Source: Persicaria tinctoria
Lineage: Eukaryota > Streptophyta > Magnoliopsida > Caryophyllales > Polygonaceae
Length of the DNA: 64,000 bases
Direction of reading: 5' to 3'
Assembly (NCBI GenBank): GCA_037127255.1
Contig: JBANSL010000009.1
Coordinates: 15,675,975-15,739,974 of the forward strand
Shown: positions 1-11,544 of the stretch, piece after piece
How positions within the stretch are numbered: the first letter of the stretch is position 1
How the letters are laid out: each line of letters starts with the position of its first letter
Notes under the pieces: generated by a model
Told to the model about the DNA's origin: nothing
What the model saw: the letters and a program-made list of their open reading frames with translations, nothing else
The model's database searches: none
Position numbers and translations under genes: made by a program

Positions 1-2783
1 TATTTATTCTCGAGTCTTTTGAAATAGATTTTGGGAACACTTTTGTTTTGTCCCTTTCACTTTGTCTTTTCCCCTCATTCAGATTCCTTACTCGGCATCC
101 CCCTCTCTCTCTCCATTTGAATTCAACTCCGAGCTCATCTATACCATGTTTGGCTAAACATCATCCTCCCCTCCCTCTCTGCCCTTTTCTTTCTTCTCCT
201 AAATTGACAAAATGCCAAGCTTTCTTCACTCATCATCTGTCCAAATTCAGCCCAGGTCACACCCAATTCCCTTGATATAATCTGATTTTAGGTTCCAACC
301 CACAACAGCACAAGACAACACACTAACCTAATCCCTTCTCCCTTATCTACTTTCACTCTTCCTTCCTTCTACCTTGTACCGTGTTCCTCACTCGCCACCA
401 CCATCTCCTCCCTTCTCGCCACTGCACACCCACCGCCTTATCCCCACAGCAGCCCAGGCCAAAGCAGCTGCTCCTTCCTCCTTTCTCTGTCCGTCCAAAG
501 CAGCAGTAGAAGCTCCCACCACTCCTTCGACGTATACAAGCAATGGGTGCAGCCTAGCAGAAGCCAGAGCCACCGAGAGACACGCCTTGAACCTTCGACC
601 CCTGTTCTCGCATTTTGAGCTCGGTAAGGCCCCGTCCTTCGTCCTTTCAACTCCTAACTATGCAAAGCTTCGAATTTAACCTTTCCACGCCCTTCCCAGG
701 CCACCTCCGGTATGAGTCCGTCTCCAGGCGAGCCTCGATTCGGCTCCGACGACGATTCCGGCGAGTCGACGCCCTCGGTGAGCTCCTCTCTCCTCCTTCT
801 TCCCTTCTTTCATACCTTGTGTGTGTGTCGGTGTCCATAGTGGGTGGTCGGAACTCAGCCCCGCCGGCGAGCTCCCCTCCTCTTCTTCTTCCTTCCGTCG
901 AACGCAGAGGAGGTATTGGAGAGGATGAACCGTGGCCATTGGGTCCGGTTTTCTGTTTTCCCTTAATGGGTCCGGTTCACTTATTTAAGGAATAAAAAGG
1001 CCGGTTCGGTTTTGGTAAAAACAAAATCAGTGTTTAAATGGGGTCCGGCCTTGCTTTTAAAGAAAAGGAATGGGCCTAATTTTTCAATAAGATGTCGGGC
1101 CTGTTTTGCCAATTTGATCCGATTATGGTTGATTTAACAAATGAGTTAGTTTTGTTTATGTTTATAAAATGGGACAATTTTGGTAATTTCAAAAAGGGGT
1201 TGTGAGACTTGTATAAATATTAAATAAATGTGAAATGAGTTTTAAGGCTTATATATTTAAGTATATAAATATTAAAATAAATGAGTTATTATATATTATA
1301 CAATATTATTTTTTGAGATTTAAAATATCTTAATTGGACTTCGATTTAGAAAAAAAAAAGAATTTGACAAACATTTTCTAAGATCGGAAATTCTAACTAT
1401 TTGACTCGGACTTCTAAACGGTTTTCGGAACTAACTTGGGAATTAGGCGATCGGTGACTAACTAGCATGATTAATGTGAATGGTTGACTAATATCATGAT
1501 TGGGTGAACTAATGGCATGATTGATTGACTAATGACATGTATGAATGATTAAAGGCATGAGATGTTAGAATTATATATCGCTTGACTTATACTTCATGGA
1601 ATGTGGCAATATGAAGAATGGGTAAACTTGACGAAATGATGATTGCGATATGGTTGCTATTCCCGTTGAATGATATGCTTGAGTGCTTGGATAATTAGAC
1701 GTAGACTTATACATATATGTTCTGATGTGTATCTAGGTGATACTTTGTGATTATGAATGATGTATGCCGGATCTTCTATTATGCTGTTCTGCATAGCCAG
1801 GTGAGTTCCTATATGAGCTCACTCAGATTCGAAAAGAAATCTCCCTGCTTGTAGCCAGGTGCATACTAGGTGCTTGCATTCATAATTAAGCATGCCATGT
1901 AGTATCCTGTTAGGATTGCACTTATGCTTGAGCATTCGTTTACTCATTGCTTTTGTAAACAAAACGGTCGTTATCTGTGAAGTAACTAGAGTCATTGCTA
2001 GGGTTATAGGATGACCTAGTCTCATCGGGTCCCGTCCTGAGTCAATCGAGTCATGAACTTCCTTATATTATGAGATGCCTGCGGGCTTTATTGTGTAGCG
2101 GGTTGGGCATGCGTGCCGCCCGATTATGAATGAATGCATTCACGAGCTGGCCAGTCTCCGCCCTATCGGAAGGGGGTGGAGGTATGAGAGGGATATACCG
2201 CTTGGTATTCGGTGCTAAGGCCTTATTATATTATGCACTTGATCTTAGGACCATGCTATTGTGTCAATATTCCGCATTGCATCTAGAAGCATCTTTATTA
2301 GGACTAGCGTGTGTATATGTCTTCTTGTTTGGGATTATATTGCGTAGGGCTTCGATCTCACACCGCCCCGCATACATTTTTTTAGGTTTGGTTTGCAGCA
2401 TGATTATTCCTTGTTTCCGTGACGTGGGAACTCTCTTGGGCGATCTCAAAGAAATAGTTTAACTCCACTAACACTGTATATTAAATTTCGATAAATACGC
2501 TTATTGATTTGGTTTTGACTCGGCTCTGCTGTGTCACCCTCTTGTATTACACCTTGATTCTAATATTTGCATGACTGTTGGTTTTTCACGCTTAGACCTA
2601 TGACAGGTACAGGGGACTTCCCCGGGGATTCCAACGATCCCTTCGAGTTTTCGGTATGAAATCCCACTTTAAAATGTTAGGATAGAATTTCAAACCTTCA
2701 ACCTATACTCGGGGTGCAAGATCCTAACGAGGGGTTTCATCCCTCGAAACGTAACTCGGGAATCATAATCCCGGGCCGTTACA
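1..2783 (+). mobile_element. Large LTR (3-kb LTR family), 5' end cut by window
   Basis: This is the same LTR family as 29148-32138 and 37570-40564, but clearly more diverged. Shared landmarks include the GC-rich block near 600-950, the block at 1800-2200 ending near the motif GCATTCACGAGCTGGCCAG, and the terminal GGGCCGTTACA at 2773-2783. Position 30 lines up with about base 300 of the intact LTR, so roughly 270 bp lie outside the window. Directly after 2783 a Copia reverse-transcriptase frame begins, so this is a solo LTR or the 3' LTR of an element inserted in that Copia. The open frames inside it (for example 615-995 and 2130-2462) are not conserved as frames in the other copies and are not genes. 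Confidence 0.8.
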
Positions 2784-4176
2784 TAAGTACAGGTCAGACG
2801 GAACTCTAGAGCGACACAAGGCTCGACTAGTGGTCAACGGCAAGTCGCAGGAGGTTGGGGTTGACTGTGATGAGACTTTCAGCCCGGTCGTCAAACCGGC
2901 TACCATCCGCACAGTTCTGAGCATCGCCCTTACTAAGGATTGGCCTATCCATCAGCTTGACGTCAAGAATGCCTTCCTTCACGGCAACCTTCAGGAGACT
3001 ATGTATATGCATCAGCCGCCAGGCTTCTATGATCGCACCCGCCCATCTCACGTCTGCCTTCTCCGGAAGTCTCTCTATGGGTTGAAACAGGCGCCTCGCG
3101 CCTGGTATTAGCGATTCGCCACGTACCTCACTGGCATTGGATTTTAGGGCAGTCAGTCTGATCACTCCCTTTTTGTGTTCCACTCAGGGTCTGACACCAC
3201 CTATCTTCTCCTCTACGTTGATGACATCGTGCTCACCGCTTCCTCTACATCGCTCCTGTTTAGGCTGATGGCCCTACTGCGATCAGAGTTCGCCATGACT
3301 GATCTCGGTTCCCTGAGCTACTTCCTTGGGGTCTCTTTGTCACGCACTCCTACTACCCTGTTCCTTCATCAGCAGAAGTACGCTCTTGAGATCGTCGACA
3401 AAGTCGGCATGACGTCTTGCAAACCCGCCACCACCCCTGTCGACTGCAAGTCCAAGCTCGACGCTGCCTCCAGTCCTAAGGTTGAGGATCCTACAGCCTA
3501 CCGCAGTCTGGCCGGTGCTCTCCAGTATTTGACATTCACCAGACCGTACATTGCCTTCGCCGTACAGCAGATCTGCTTATACATGCATGATCCCCGCGAG
3601 AACCATCTTCAGGCGCTCAAGAGGATAATCTGGTACATCAAGGGCACCTCTGACATGGGTTTACATCTCGCTCGCAGCAGGTTTGACTCCCTCACCGCCT
3701 ATTCTGACGCTGACTGGGCGGGTTGTCCTGAAACTCGACGCTCTACATCTGGTTTCGCATTATACCTGGGTGACAATCTGGTCTTGTGGTCCTCCAAGCG
3801 TCAGGCCACCATCTCCCGCTCGAGCGCCGAGGCTGAGTATCGTGGTGTTGCCAACGCCGTTGCTGAGACCTGCTGGCTCCGCAACCTTCTCTACGAACTC
3901 CGAGTTCCCCTTCGATCGGCTACACTAGTCTACTGCGACAATGTCTCCGCTGTTTACCTGTCGTCGAACCCAGTTCAGCACCAGCGGACGAAGCATATCG
4001 AAATTGACATCCATTTCGTCAGAGAGAAGGTCGCCCTAGGCCAGGTTCGAGTTCTTCATGTCCCTTCCGCACATCAGTATGCGGACATTTTCACAAAAGG
4101 CTTACCTACTCCTCTTTTTACTTCTTTTCGTTCCAGTCTTGCTATTCGCTCACCTCTAGCTGCGACTGAGGGAGGA
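2784..4176 (+). pseudogene. Ty1-copia pol remnant (RT and RNase H)
   Basis: The + strand encodes the back half of a Copia polyprotein. RT motifs are visible: KARLV near 2820, [11 protein letters not shown] near 2960, [13 protein letters not shown] near 3070-3108 and LLLYVDD near 3205. RNase H follows, with the SDADWAG motif near 3700, SRSSAEAEYR near 3820 and KHIEIDIHFVREK near 3990. The frame is broken by stop codons near 3109 and 3145. Gag, protease and integrase are absent because the LTR at 1-2783 interrupts the element at the start of RT. Codon use is GC-rich, unlike the other Copia elements here, so it is a separate lineage. It is a dead transposon relic. Confidence 0.9.
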
Positions 4177-4301
4177 TGTTAGCATTATATTATTTATACA
4201 TGTACAGTTACCATTGTACCCTCAGGGTTTTCACCCATTGATATATATACAGGAGTAAGCCTCTGAGATCCGTTAAGGACTCAGTTCTCCAAACACTTAC
4301 A
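4177..4301 (+). mobile_element. Probable short 3' LTR of the Copia remnant
   Basis: A purine tract (GAGGGAGGA, 4168-4176) follows the RNase H stop codon and is directly followed by TGTTAGCATTATATT, as expected for polypurine tract plus LTR start. The end is placed at ACTTACA because it mirrors the start; the sequence then turns into a microsatellite. No second LTR is available for comparison, so the right border is a guess. Confidence 0.45.
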
Positions 4302-4400
4302 ATACACACATGTGTATACATATATGTATATACATGTACATGTATGTATGTGTATGTATATTCATATATATATACACACACACACACACACATGTATATA
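4302..4400. repeat. TA/CA/TG microsatellite
   Basis: A mixed dinucleotide tract of ACACAC, ATGTAT and TATATA units. It separates the Copia remnant from the left end of the Mutator-like element. The ORFs running through it are artefacts. Confidence 0.9.
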
Positions 4401-5050
4401 GGAGGATTTTGCAAAATAGCCATGAAAATGGGCTTAATTTGCGAAATATTCGCGTTTTGGGACAATTTTGTGAATTATCCGCAACATAAACCCTTCGTAC
4501 GTGCTCCTACGCGCTCTCGTTCCTGTCCTCTCCGCGAGCTCCTCCTTCCCCGTCCATCTTCCAGCATCTCCGGCGAGCGATTCCTGAATCCGGCTCCTCC
4601 TTCCATCTTCCTCCATCTGCGTCCATCCCGGAGCGAGGGAGGCCGAGAGCGAGGGAGCGGGGGAGGCCGAGAGCGAGGAGTGAGCGTCTGGTCTTCGTCC
4701 AGCGGCAACGAGCGAGGGAGTCCAAATCTGAAGTCGAATTCCATCGGTGCTCCTCCTCCGGTCCAGATCTGAAGTGGCGCGGGCGAGCGAGGTCGAGCAA
4801 GGCAGAGCGAGCGAGCGAGGCGGCGGAGCGAGCTCGAGGGAGAGGCCGGAGCTAGGTCTCCCCCATGCGCTGTGTTCATCAATTTCATATGTGCTGAATG
4901 CGGTGGTGGTCGAATCCGCTCCTCCCCGGACAAAAAACAGATCCGCGCCTCCCGGTGGATGGTGAGCGAGTAATGTCGACGTCGAGCGAGCGGAGCGAGC
5001 GAGGTCGAGGGAGCGGCTCTTCTTCATCACCTCAGATCTGGTTGTAAGTG
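4401..5050 (+). repeat. Left inverted end of the Mutator-like element
   Basis: The outer 75 bp is AT-rich and the next 500 bp is strongly GC- and CpG-rich with GAGCGAG repeats, like the 5' untranslated region of a gene. A donor-like GTAAGT follows at about 5044. Long overlapping ORFs occur on both strands here (for example 4434-5162 on -); they come from the repeat composition and have no recognisable protein family. Confidence 0.6.
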
Positions 5051-7160
5051 TCGATTCCTCCCTCATGGCCTTCGATTTTGTCTGTGATGGTGCAAATTTT
5101 GTCTGTGATTGCCTTCGATTTTGTATTTGTTTAGCAAGGCTCATGTTCAAAATCCTGCACATCTGCCATCAATTCAAAGATCCGTGTAACTGCTTGTTGG
5201 GAACCTACTGTTATAGCTATAATTGTTCTTCCTAGTGAGTAAGCTCTTGAAAATTCCCTCTTTACTTTATTCCTCAATTGTTTTTTATCATGGAAAGATA
5301 GTTTATTGACTTGTTTTTGCCTGCTTGAAGGTATGTTGGTTCTGCTTGAAGGTATGCTGAATGTAAATAGGCCGGTATCAATGTAAAATCTAATTTGATT
5401 TGTGCAGTCTGAACATCTAGTCTATTAAGGATTATTCTGCTTGTAGTAGGATTCCAACATATAACCTCATTGATAGATTTCTTCATTGCTAGATTTCTTT
5501 ATTGCTATGTTCCTTATCAATCGATCGAAGATCGATTGATAAGAAAAATTTCAGTTCTAAGATCCGTGTTTTTCTGTCCTGAAATAGGGCGGATTTATGT
5601 TCTTTTTCAATGATGATCGTGCATTTCTGAGCAACTGTCCAGCTTTTGCATTTTCTTCTCTATATTACTTGATTTTTGTTTCTTATTATTCCGCTTGGTA
5701 TTTCTTGATTAGATTGCATATCCGAGAAGGGAAGACGTTAATCCTCACTGTGCTAAAATAGGGTGGATTTCTGTTCTTTTTCAATGATGAAGGGGCTTTT
5801 TCTGGTAATACAACAGCTGATCCAAATAGATATCCTTGGAGATGGGCGGCTGTGTCTCTTGGCTCTTTATGAATCTGTATGTGAGCATGTTCAATTTTTC
5901 ATTTAGTCTTTCTGAATATGTAGGTCATCATGTGCTTGATGAGTTTATGGATAAAGATTATATATTGTGTCAATTGGGAGTTAGTTTAGGGGATTTATTA
6001 TAGGAGCATCGGAATTTGGCTAGTAGAGTTGAAATATAAACAAGCTTGCACATGGCTTAGTTGTAGAGGTGAATATTAATGTAGATTTGTGTAGGCTGAA
6101 CTGGTTGGTATGGCTGTTAAGCTATTGCAATCTCCCAAGTTTTTCCAATGCATATATAGATGTGTAATTGCTATGGATTCCAACAATGGTGGGTGTTCTG
6201 TCAAATCAGTTTGAACTGGAATGGAACAAATCAAAGCAGCTTGCTAGCTTTCAAAGCAGGAATCCTAAAATCGATGTTCAGAATTATCTATGCATTAGTT
6301 GGATGACATTTGTGTGACTGGGTTTTGTAATTATGGTTTCTTAAGTATATGAGCAAGTTTTTGGGTTTTGTGGTGTGGAAAGAATTTTTCTGATGCATCG
6401 ACAGTGATTGAGGTTTCTTTTTTCCTGTCGTCTATACATGAATTTTCACGCAATTTTAGAGGTAAACACTTGTATTCTTTTTCATGAAAATTTTACTTTT
6501 GTCCAATTTCCCCAATACTCTGGCGTTTGTGTTTTTATTTCATTTCAATCATATTTTGTGTTATTATTGTACAATTAAACAGAAGCAACAGAAAACATAT
6601 ACCATTCCTTTTTTATGTATCTCTCGATCTATTCCATTAATCCATTTGTTCTTTAAAGAACTGAATCTCAAGTCTCTCGGATTCCCAGAATTTGTGATTG
6701 GATGCTGGAGTATTATAAACTCTCAAGTGACTTTCTTTTGATGAAAGGACTCTTTTTCAATCCAGTCAACAATATTTATAAGACGATTAAGCTCTTAGTT
6801 TCTAATCAGTGACTTTTCCTTTTTAGCTTCTGGAATAGATTAGAAGGCTCATTCAGATTTGCATCTGTTTCAGGAGGAAGAGTGGGTTCTGTTGTTCTCA
6901 TCTTTGCAAACAAGCAGGTTAGTGCTATGGTACCATTATCATCTATCATGACCACCCTTCTGATTTTAGGATAAATGACTTCTAGTATGCATTTATTTAA
7001 AAATTGTTTCTCTCAAATTCTTAATCATCCAAAAGATTTAGTTATTGATTTGCACATCAGCTTGCTAGCTTTCAAAGCAGGAATCCAGCTTCCATTTTTT
7101 TGACCATATTTTATTTCATTTGAATGTACTCAATAGTAAAAAAAATAAAAATAAATCGAT
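5051..7160. other. Non-coding interior of the Mutator-like element
   Basis: AT-rich, intron-like sequence with no convincing coding region. A 44-bp exon-like piece (about 6874-6917) has good AG and GT borders but no recognisable product. A 29-bp segment beginning CAGCTTGCTAGCTTTCAAAG occurs twice (about 6237 and 7059), and a segment around TTCTTTTTCAATGATGA occurs twice (about 5600 and 5775), showing small internal duplications. Confidence 0.4.
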
Positions 7161-7169
7161 ATGTTTTTC

Positions 7170-7240
7170 TAGCCTCTTAGCTCAACGGAAGAGCAATGTG
7201 CTTATGCGCAAATACGTGGGTTCGACTCCCGCATTGGCTA
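7170..7240 (+). tRNA. tRNA-like sequence, probably a tRNA pseudogene
   Basis: Both internal RNA polymerase III boxes are visible: A box TAGCTCAACGG and B box GGTTCGACTCC. The D stem (GCTC/GAGC) and the T stem with its TTCGACT loop form. The acceptor stem pairs at only five of seven positions, and the anticodon arm is irregular: TGTG pairs with CGCA around a six-base loop CTTATG. It does not match a nuclear tRNA that I recognise. No CCA and no SINE-like tail follow. A decayed or organelle-derived tRNA copy is the best reading. Confidence 0.45.
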
Positions 7241-7289
7241 AAGTTTATATAATAATTATATTAATTTACAAAATTTTGTAATAAATGTT

Positions 7290-9760
7290 CAATAATAATA
7301 TATATTAGTGCATTTTTTTAGTGCTGACATCATTTTTATGAGTTACCGATTTCAAGCTTCAGTTTTATATTTGCACGTTTTCGAACTAAAATTGCACATT
7401 TAAGTTCTAAAATTGCACATTCATACTAAAATTGCATTTTTTCCCGTGTCAACACTTTTTGAGTTTTTATATCGGTGTGCAAATATAAGTTTACGTTGTG
7501 CAAATATAATATTGTGTTGTGCAAATATAAGTTTATGTTGTGCAATCATAGTCTATTAATGAGCAGAAATAAGACCATGTTGTGCAATAATCTATTGAGC
7601 ACCTATAAAATAGTATTGAGAAAAAATAAAATTATGTTGAGCACAATTTCACAAGTCTCAATTATTGTGCAAATATAATCTATTGCTGAGCAAAAACAAG
7701 ATCATGTTGAGCAAATTTCCACCAATCTCCCATGTTGTGCAATTATAGTCTATTGATGAGAAAAAATAAGACCATGTTGTGCAATAATCTATTGAGAAAC
7801 TATAAAATAATATTGAGAAAAAATAAGATCACGGTGAGCACAATTTCACAAGTCTCAATGGTTGTGCAAAAATAATCTATTGTTGAACAAAAATAAGATC
7901 ACATTGAGCAAATTCTCACCAATCTTCCATGTTGTGCAATTATAGTCTATTGATGAGCAGAAATAAGATCATGTTGTGCAATAATCTATTGAGCAACTAT
8001 AAAATAATATTTAGAAAAAATAAGATCATGGTAACTACAATTTCACAAGTTTCAATGGATGTGCAAAAACAATCTATTGTTGAGCAAAAATAAGATCACG
8101 TTGAGCAAATTTTCATCAATCTCCCATGTTCTGCAATTATAGTCTATTGATGAGCAAAAATAAGACCATGGTGTGCAATAATCTATTGAGCAAATATGAC
8201 GCAAGTCTAGTTTTTTTTTTGTTTTTTGTTTCTAAGAATTATGCTCGTAGCTAGGAAACATAATCCTCGGTTGGTTCAACTGGTTTGAGCATGATGTACA
8301 ACATTGCTCATTAACACTTGCTATAAAATGTTGTTACTTTTTTTTTACTCGGGGTATAAAATGACTTGTTATACTAGTCAATTTTGTATGCCTTTCATAT
8401 AAAGTTTATGTTGTGCGTCAACATTTTTTTTCGTGTCAGCACACAGCATGTCAGCGTTTTTGTGTCAGCACTTTCTATTAGGCGTCATCATTTTTTTTAT
8501 AACTCTGTCAACACTAAAATTGCAAACACCGCTGACACAACCTTTAATTATATGAAAAGATCCTGACCCAACCCTTAATTACAGTTGCAAAACTGCACCT
8601 AAAAGTTGCACGACAGCACCTTAAAGTTGCACGACTGCACCTTAAAGTTGCACGACTACACCTTAAGGTGCAGTCGGTAGTGTATTTTCAAGCTCGAGTA
8701 CATCTAGGGGTAATAAACAATCAAACGAGCTCAAGTACCATGTGTTCAAGCTCGGCTTTGTAAAGAAATTTGGGAATTTACAACTTAATTGTTGTGCAAC
8801 TTTAAAATACAGTTGTGCAATTTTAAAACACAGTTGTGCGATTTTCAAAGTTGCACAACCATATTTTATAATATTATTCTTGCACTTTTTAATCTAATTT
8901 GGTTCTTAAACTGTATTTTAAAGTTGCACAATCGTAGTTTAGAGTTGCACAATTGTAGTGTCGTCATAGTCTATTGATGAGCAAATATAAGAGTACACTG
9001 TGTCGTGCAAATATAAGAGTACATTGTGCAAACTTAACCGTAAGTTGTGCAAATAGAGTCGTGCAACTCTTAAAACAAGAGTCGTGCAACTCTTACAACA
9101 GAGTCGTGCAACTCGTAAAACAGAGTCGTGCAACTCGTAAAACAGAGTCGTGCAACTCTTAAAATAATATTTATTTTTTAAAACTTTTTATGGTGCAAAT
9201 ATAAGAGTAATTTGTGGAAATATAACCGTAAATTGTGCAAATATGATCCAATTCTAGTTTAGAGTTGCACTTTTTTCCGTGTTGTGCAATAATCTATTAA
9301 AATTTGACCAATCCCCCATGTTGAGCAAAATTTGACCAATCCCCCATTTTGTGCAATTTTACTCTATTGATGAGCAAAAATAAGACCGTGTTGTGCAATA
9401 ATCTATTAAAAAAGTAGAAAATTATATTTACAAAAAATAGGATTATGTGGAGACACAATTTCACAAGTCTCGATTGTTGTGCAAAAATAAAGAATTGTTG
9501 AGCAAAAATAAGAGCATGTTGTGCAATTATAAGAGTACGATGTGCAAATATTAATCAAATCTATTTTTTTTGTTTATTTTTTTAACATTTTGTCGTGCAA
9601 ATATAAGAGTACGATGTGCAAATATAACCGTAAAATGTGCACATATGATCCAAGTCTAGTTTAGAGTTGCACTTTTTTCCGTGTCAGCACTTTTTTCCCA
9701 TGTCAGCACTTTTTTTAGAGTTGCACAAGCATGGATAACAATTTCACAAAGAATCGAAGA
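7290..9760. repeat. AT-rich array built on GTGCAA / GTTGCAC motifs
   Basis: The stretch is packed with the word TTGTGCAA or its reverse complement in several arrays. From about 7541 to 8200 there are three and a half tandem units of about 197 bp, with starts near 7541, 7737, 7935 and 8132, each holding TAGTCTATTGATGAGCA. From 8580 to 8670 a unit of about 23 bp (AGTTGCACGACTGCACCTTA) repeats four times. From 9055 to 9160 a 22-bp unit (GAGTCGTGCAACTCTTAAAA) repeats about five times. AGTGCTGACAT near 7319 and ATGTCAGCACT near 9702 form an inverted pair that may mark element ends. Nothing here is protein coding. Confidence 0.8.
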
Positions 9761-10281
9761 AGCACATGACAAATGAATCATAAGCCGATCAGATGATGTC
9801 GAACAATTCCATCAAGCCTGGATAACAATTTCACAAATATGATCCAAGTCTATTTTTTTTTTATTTTTTTTACATGGTTAACAATTTTTTTTTTTTACTT
9901 TACATGGTCCAAAAGCAAAGGTTATATACTCCGTATATTACAGCACTGAAGCCTAAGGGACTTGGATACTTTCATAACCATAGTCACTCTTTACTAAACT
10001 ATCGAATATAGTTTATCAATATGAGTCACTCCAGAGAATTTCATCAATCCCTTTTGCTGGCCTTAGGGTGGAGATTCTTTGAAGATAGCTAAAATTAATG
10101 GAGGGTGAGAAACTGAGAATGGATAATCATCAGACTTTTTGCAACATCTATCTGTATTTCTCTCAGAAATCGGTATCTTACATGAGATTGTCGAAGGAGT
10201 CTATACTCTCACAATGTCAGAAAAGCCCATCAATAAACTAAAAGCAAAAAATAGAAGAAATTCAGAAAATGTTATGTCTAC
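9761..10281. other. No gene seen; flank of captured sHSP fragment
   Basis: AT-rich sequence with T-rich runs at 9850-9900. GGATAACAATTTCACA occurs twice (about 9734 and 9819). The part after 10080 may be 3' untranslated sequence of the captured heat-shock gene on the - strand. Confidence 0.4.
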
Positions 10282-10790
10282 CTACTGCACATTAATCTCT
10301 AATGTTCGGTTTGCCGCCCTGGCCTTGGGGACGACTACTTGCAAGACACCATCCTGTACCTCTACCTTAATCATCTCGTGTATGACGGTCTCTGGCAGCA
10401 CAACTCTTCTGTAGCACTTGCCATAGCTCTCAGCAGGCCACTCGTCTTCCTGCACATCCTGATTAGTTTTGAGATCAACTTGCCCGTCTTGGCTTCTACC
10501 TGGCGTCTTCTCCGCCTCTACAACCAGTGTTTTCTCCTCAACCCACACCTTCACATCCTTCCTAGTCATATCTGGCATGTCAAACCTAATGTGATAGCCT
10601 GCCTCGCTTTCTTTGACAGCCCAGGGCGTCCTTCCACTTCTGTATCCACTAACCTCTGTGGCAGGAGCTGATGGCCAAGTAATACTACGTACCATGGGCG
10701 AATGGATTCTGCATCATCCCCGCAATGGTATCCATCATCTGCTATACAGATCTTGCTGCTGGAAAACTATCCCACGACACTGCAAAAAGA
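10282..10790 (-). pseudogene. Captured small heat-shock protein (Hsp20) fragment
   Basis: The - strand frame 10695-10282 encodes an alpha-crystallin domain: WAVKESEAGYHIRFDMPDM, then DVKVWVEEKTLVVEAE, and a C-terminal block VEVQDGVLQVVVPKA. This is the layout of organelle-type plant small HSPs, which act as ATP-independent chaperones. Upstream, after a plausible acceptor TTTTTGCAG (about 10780), another frame encodes QMMDTIAGMMQNPFAHG, resembling the N-terminal methionine-rich helix of chloroplast or mitochondrial sHSPs. That part has an in-frame TAG (just before QMMDT) and is out of phase with the domain by one base. The transit peptide and first exon are missing. Its position inside the Mutator-like element with pieces of unrelated genes indicates capture. 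An independent old pseudogene is the alternative. Confidence 0.75.
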
Positions 10791-11023
10791 TTAAGTCATA
10801 CACATCATGTATAAGTATTTTTTATGTTTCAATAGGATGAATTTACAAAAAATAAGAGAAGGTGAGCAAGGACTGAAACCAGAACTGGAGTTGTCTAAAA
10901 ACTAACAATCTAACAATGATTTGTTGTTATTAACATTTGATATGCCATAGTTACAAACTTTGTCTATCGTCTATCATCTATCAAATGCAAATCCTTGTCT
11001 ACCCTATCATTGCTGGGGTTATT
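10791..11023. other. Spacer between captured fragments
   Basis: Intron-like AT-rich sequence; no coding signal recognised. Confidence 0.4.
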
Positions 11024-11206
11024 TCATGAACTTGAACCTTTCTTTGTAAGCTTACCTGTGGCAGCAAGAGCGATAGGTGAGTACTGCTCGACTACCTGAT
11101 CCGAACTAAATTTAGAAGGGTATTCTTTGCATCTTTCAATGTGGTTTTTCAAGGCACTTGTCCCACTCTTTGGATCACAGCCAATATGCCTAGAACAGTA
11201 TGCCAA
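11024..11206 (-). pseudogene. BED-type zinc finger fragment (hAT/RICESLEEPER-like)
   Basis: The 60-codon - strand frame contains CSRHIGCDPKSGTSALKNH followed by IERCKEYP, matching the second half of a BED zinc finger (Cys, then GTSxLKNH, then the last Cys). BED fingers bind DNA in hAT transposases and domesticated relatives such as RICESLEEPER/DAYSLEEPER. The first part of the finger and the dimerisation domain are absent. The frame reaches a donor-like GCCACAG|GTAAGC near 11050, so an exon may have been captured with its splice site. Whether the source was a host gene or a hAT transposon cannot be told from this piece. Confidence 0.6.
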
Positions 11207-11479
11207 ACAATTTAGCTCTCAACTATTTAGCTCAGTATTGGTTTTCCGATTCAACAAATTTATCCTTCAATTGGTTAATCTTATAACGATCATGTCAAAT
11301 GCCAAACAATTGACATCATTGCTGACACCAAACCCTTACAGTGAGGCATATTATCATAGAAGAAGTAGTAACTCACTTTGCATTTTAGAAAGCATCCTCA
11401 TAAGACTCATTAAGATGTAATTATTGGCCTGTTCATCTTTTGCAGGTTGTCCGTTAATGACGGCCTCAGGTTGTGTCTT
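11207..11479. other. Spacer, no gene seen
   Basis: AT-rich, non-coding by eye. The ORF at 11127-11420 on + has no recognisable family. Confidence 0.35.
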
Positions 11480-11544
11480 CCTTATCCTCTTATTAATTAG
11501 GGAGAAATGGTCATACATGTAGCATCAGCTGCGGTCTGAGTTAG
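11480..11544 (-). pseudogene. DUF828/VAN3-binding-protein fragment, distal part
   Basis: On the - strand this continues the captured frame at 15925-16133 after removal of the nested element. It reads LTQTAADAT, matching the LTAAAATALRG block of plant DUF828 (auxin canalisation, VAN3-binding/FORKED-type) proteins. The frame then runs to a stop near 11495. Confidence 0.55.

Noticed and set aside
374..995. 101- and 126-codon ORFs near the window start
   Set aside because: They lie in the diverged LTR and are low-complexity frames of the GC-rich block.
4434..5162. 242-codon ORF on - and overlapping 142-, 152- and 97-codon ORFs
   Set aside because: They lie in the GC-rich inverted end built from GAGCGAG repeats, overlap on both strands and show no domain.
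8262..8330. Second tRNA-like A box (TTGGTTCAACTGGTTTGAGC)
   Set aside because: No B box at the proper distance and it lies in the motif-array region.
9734..9834. Two copies of GGATAACAATTTCACA, identical to part of the lac operator / M13 reverse primer region of cloning vectors
   Set aside because: The bases that follow in vectors (CAGGAAACAG) are absent, and ACAATTTCACAAG is a recurrent word of the surrounding plant array (7640, 7840, 8040, 9450). Chance match, not vector contamination.
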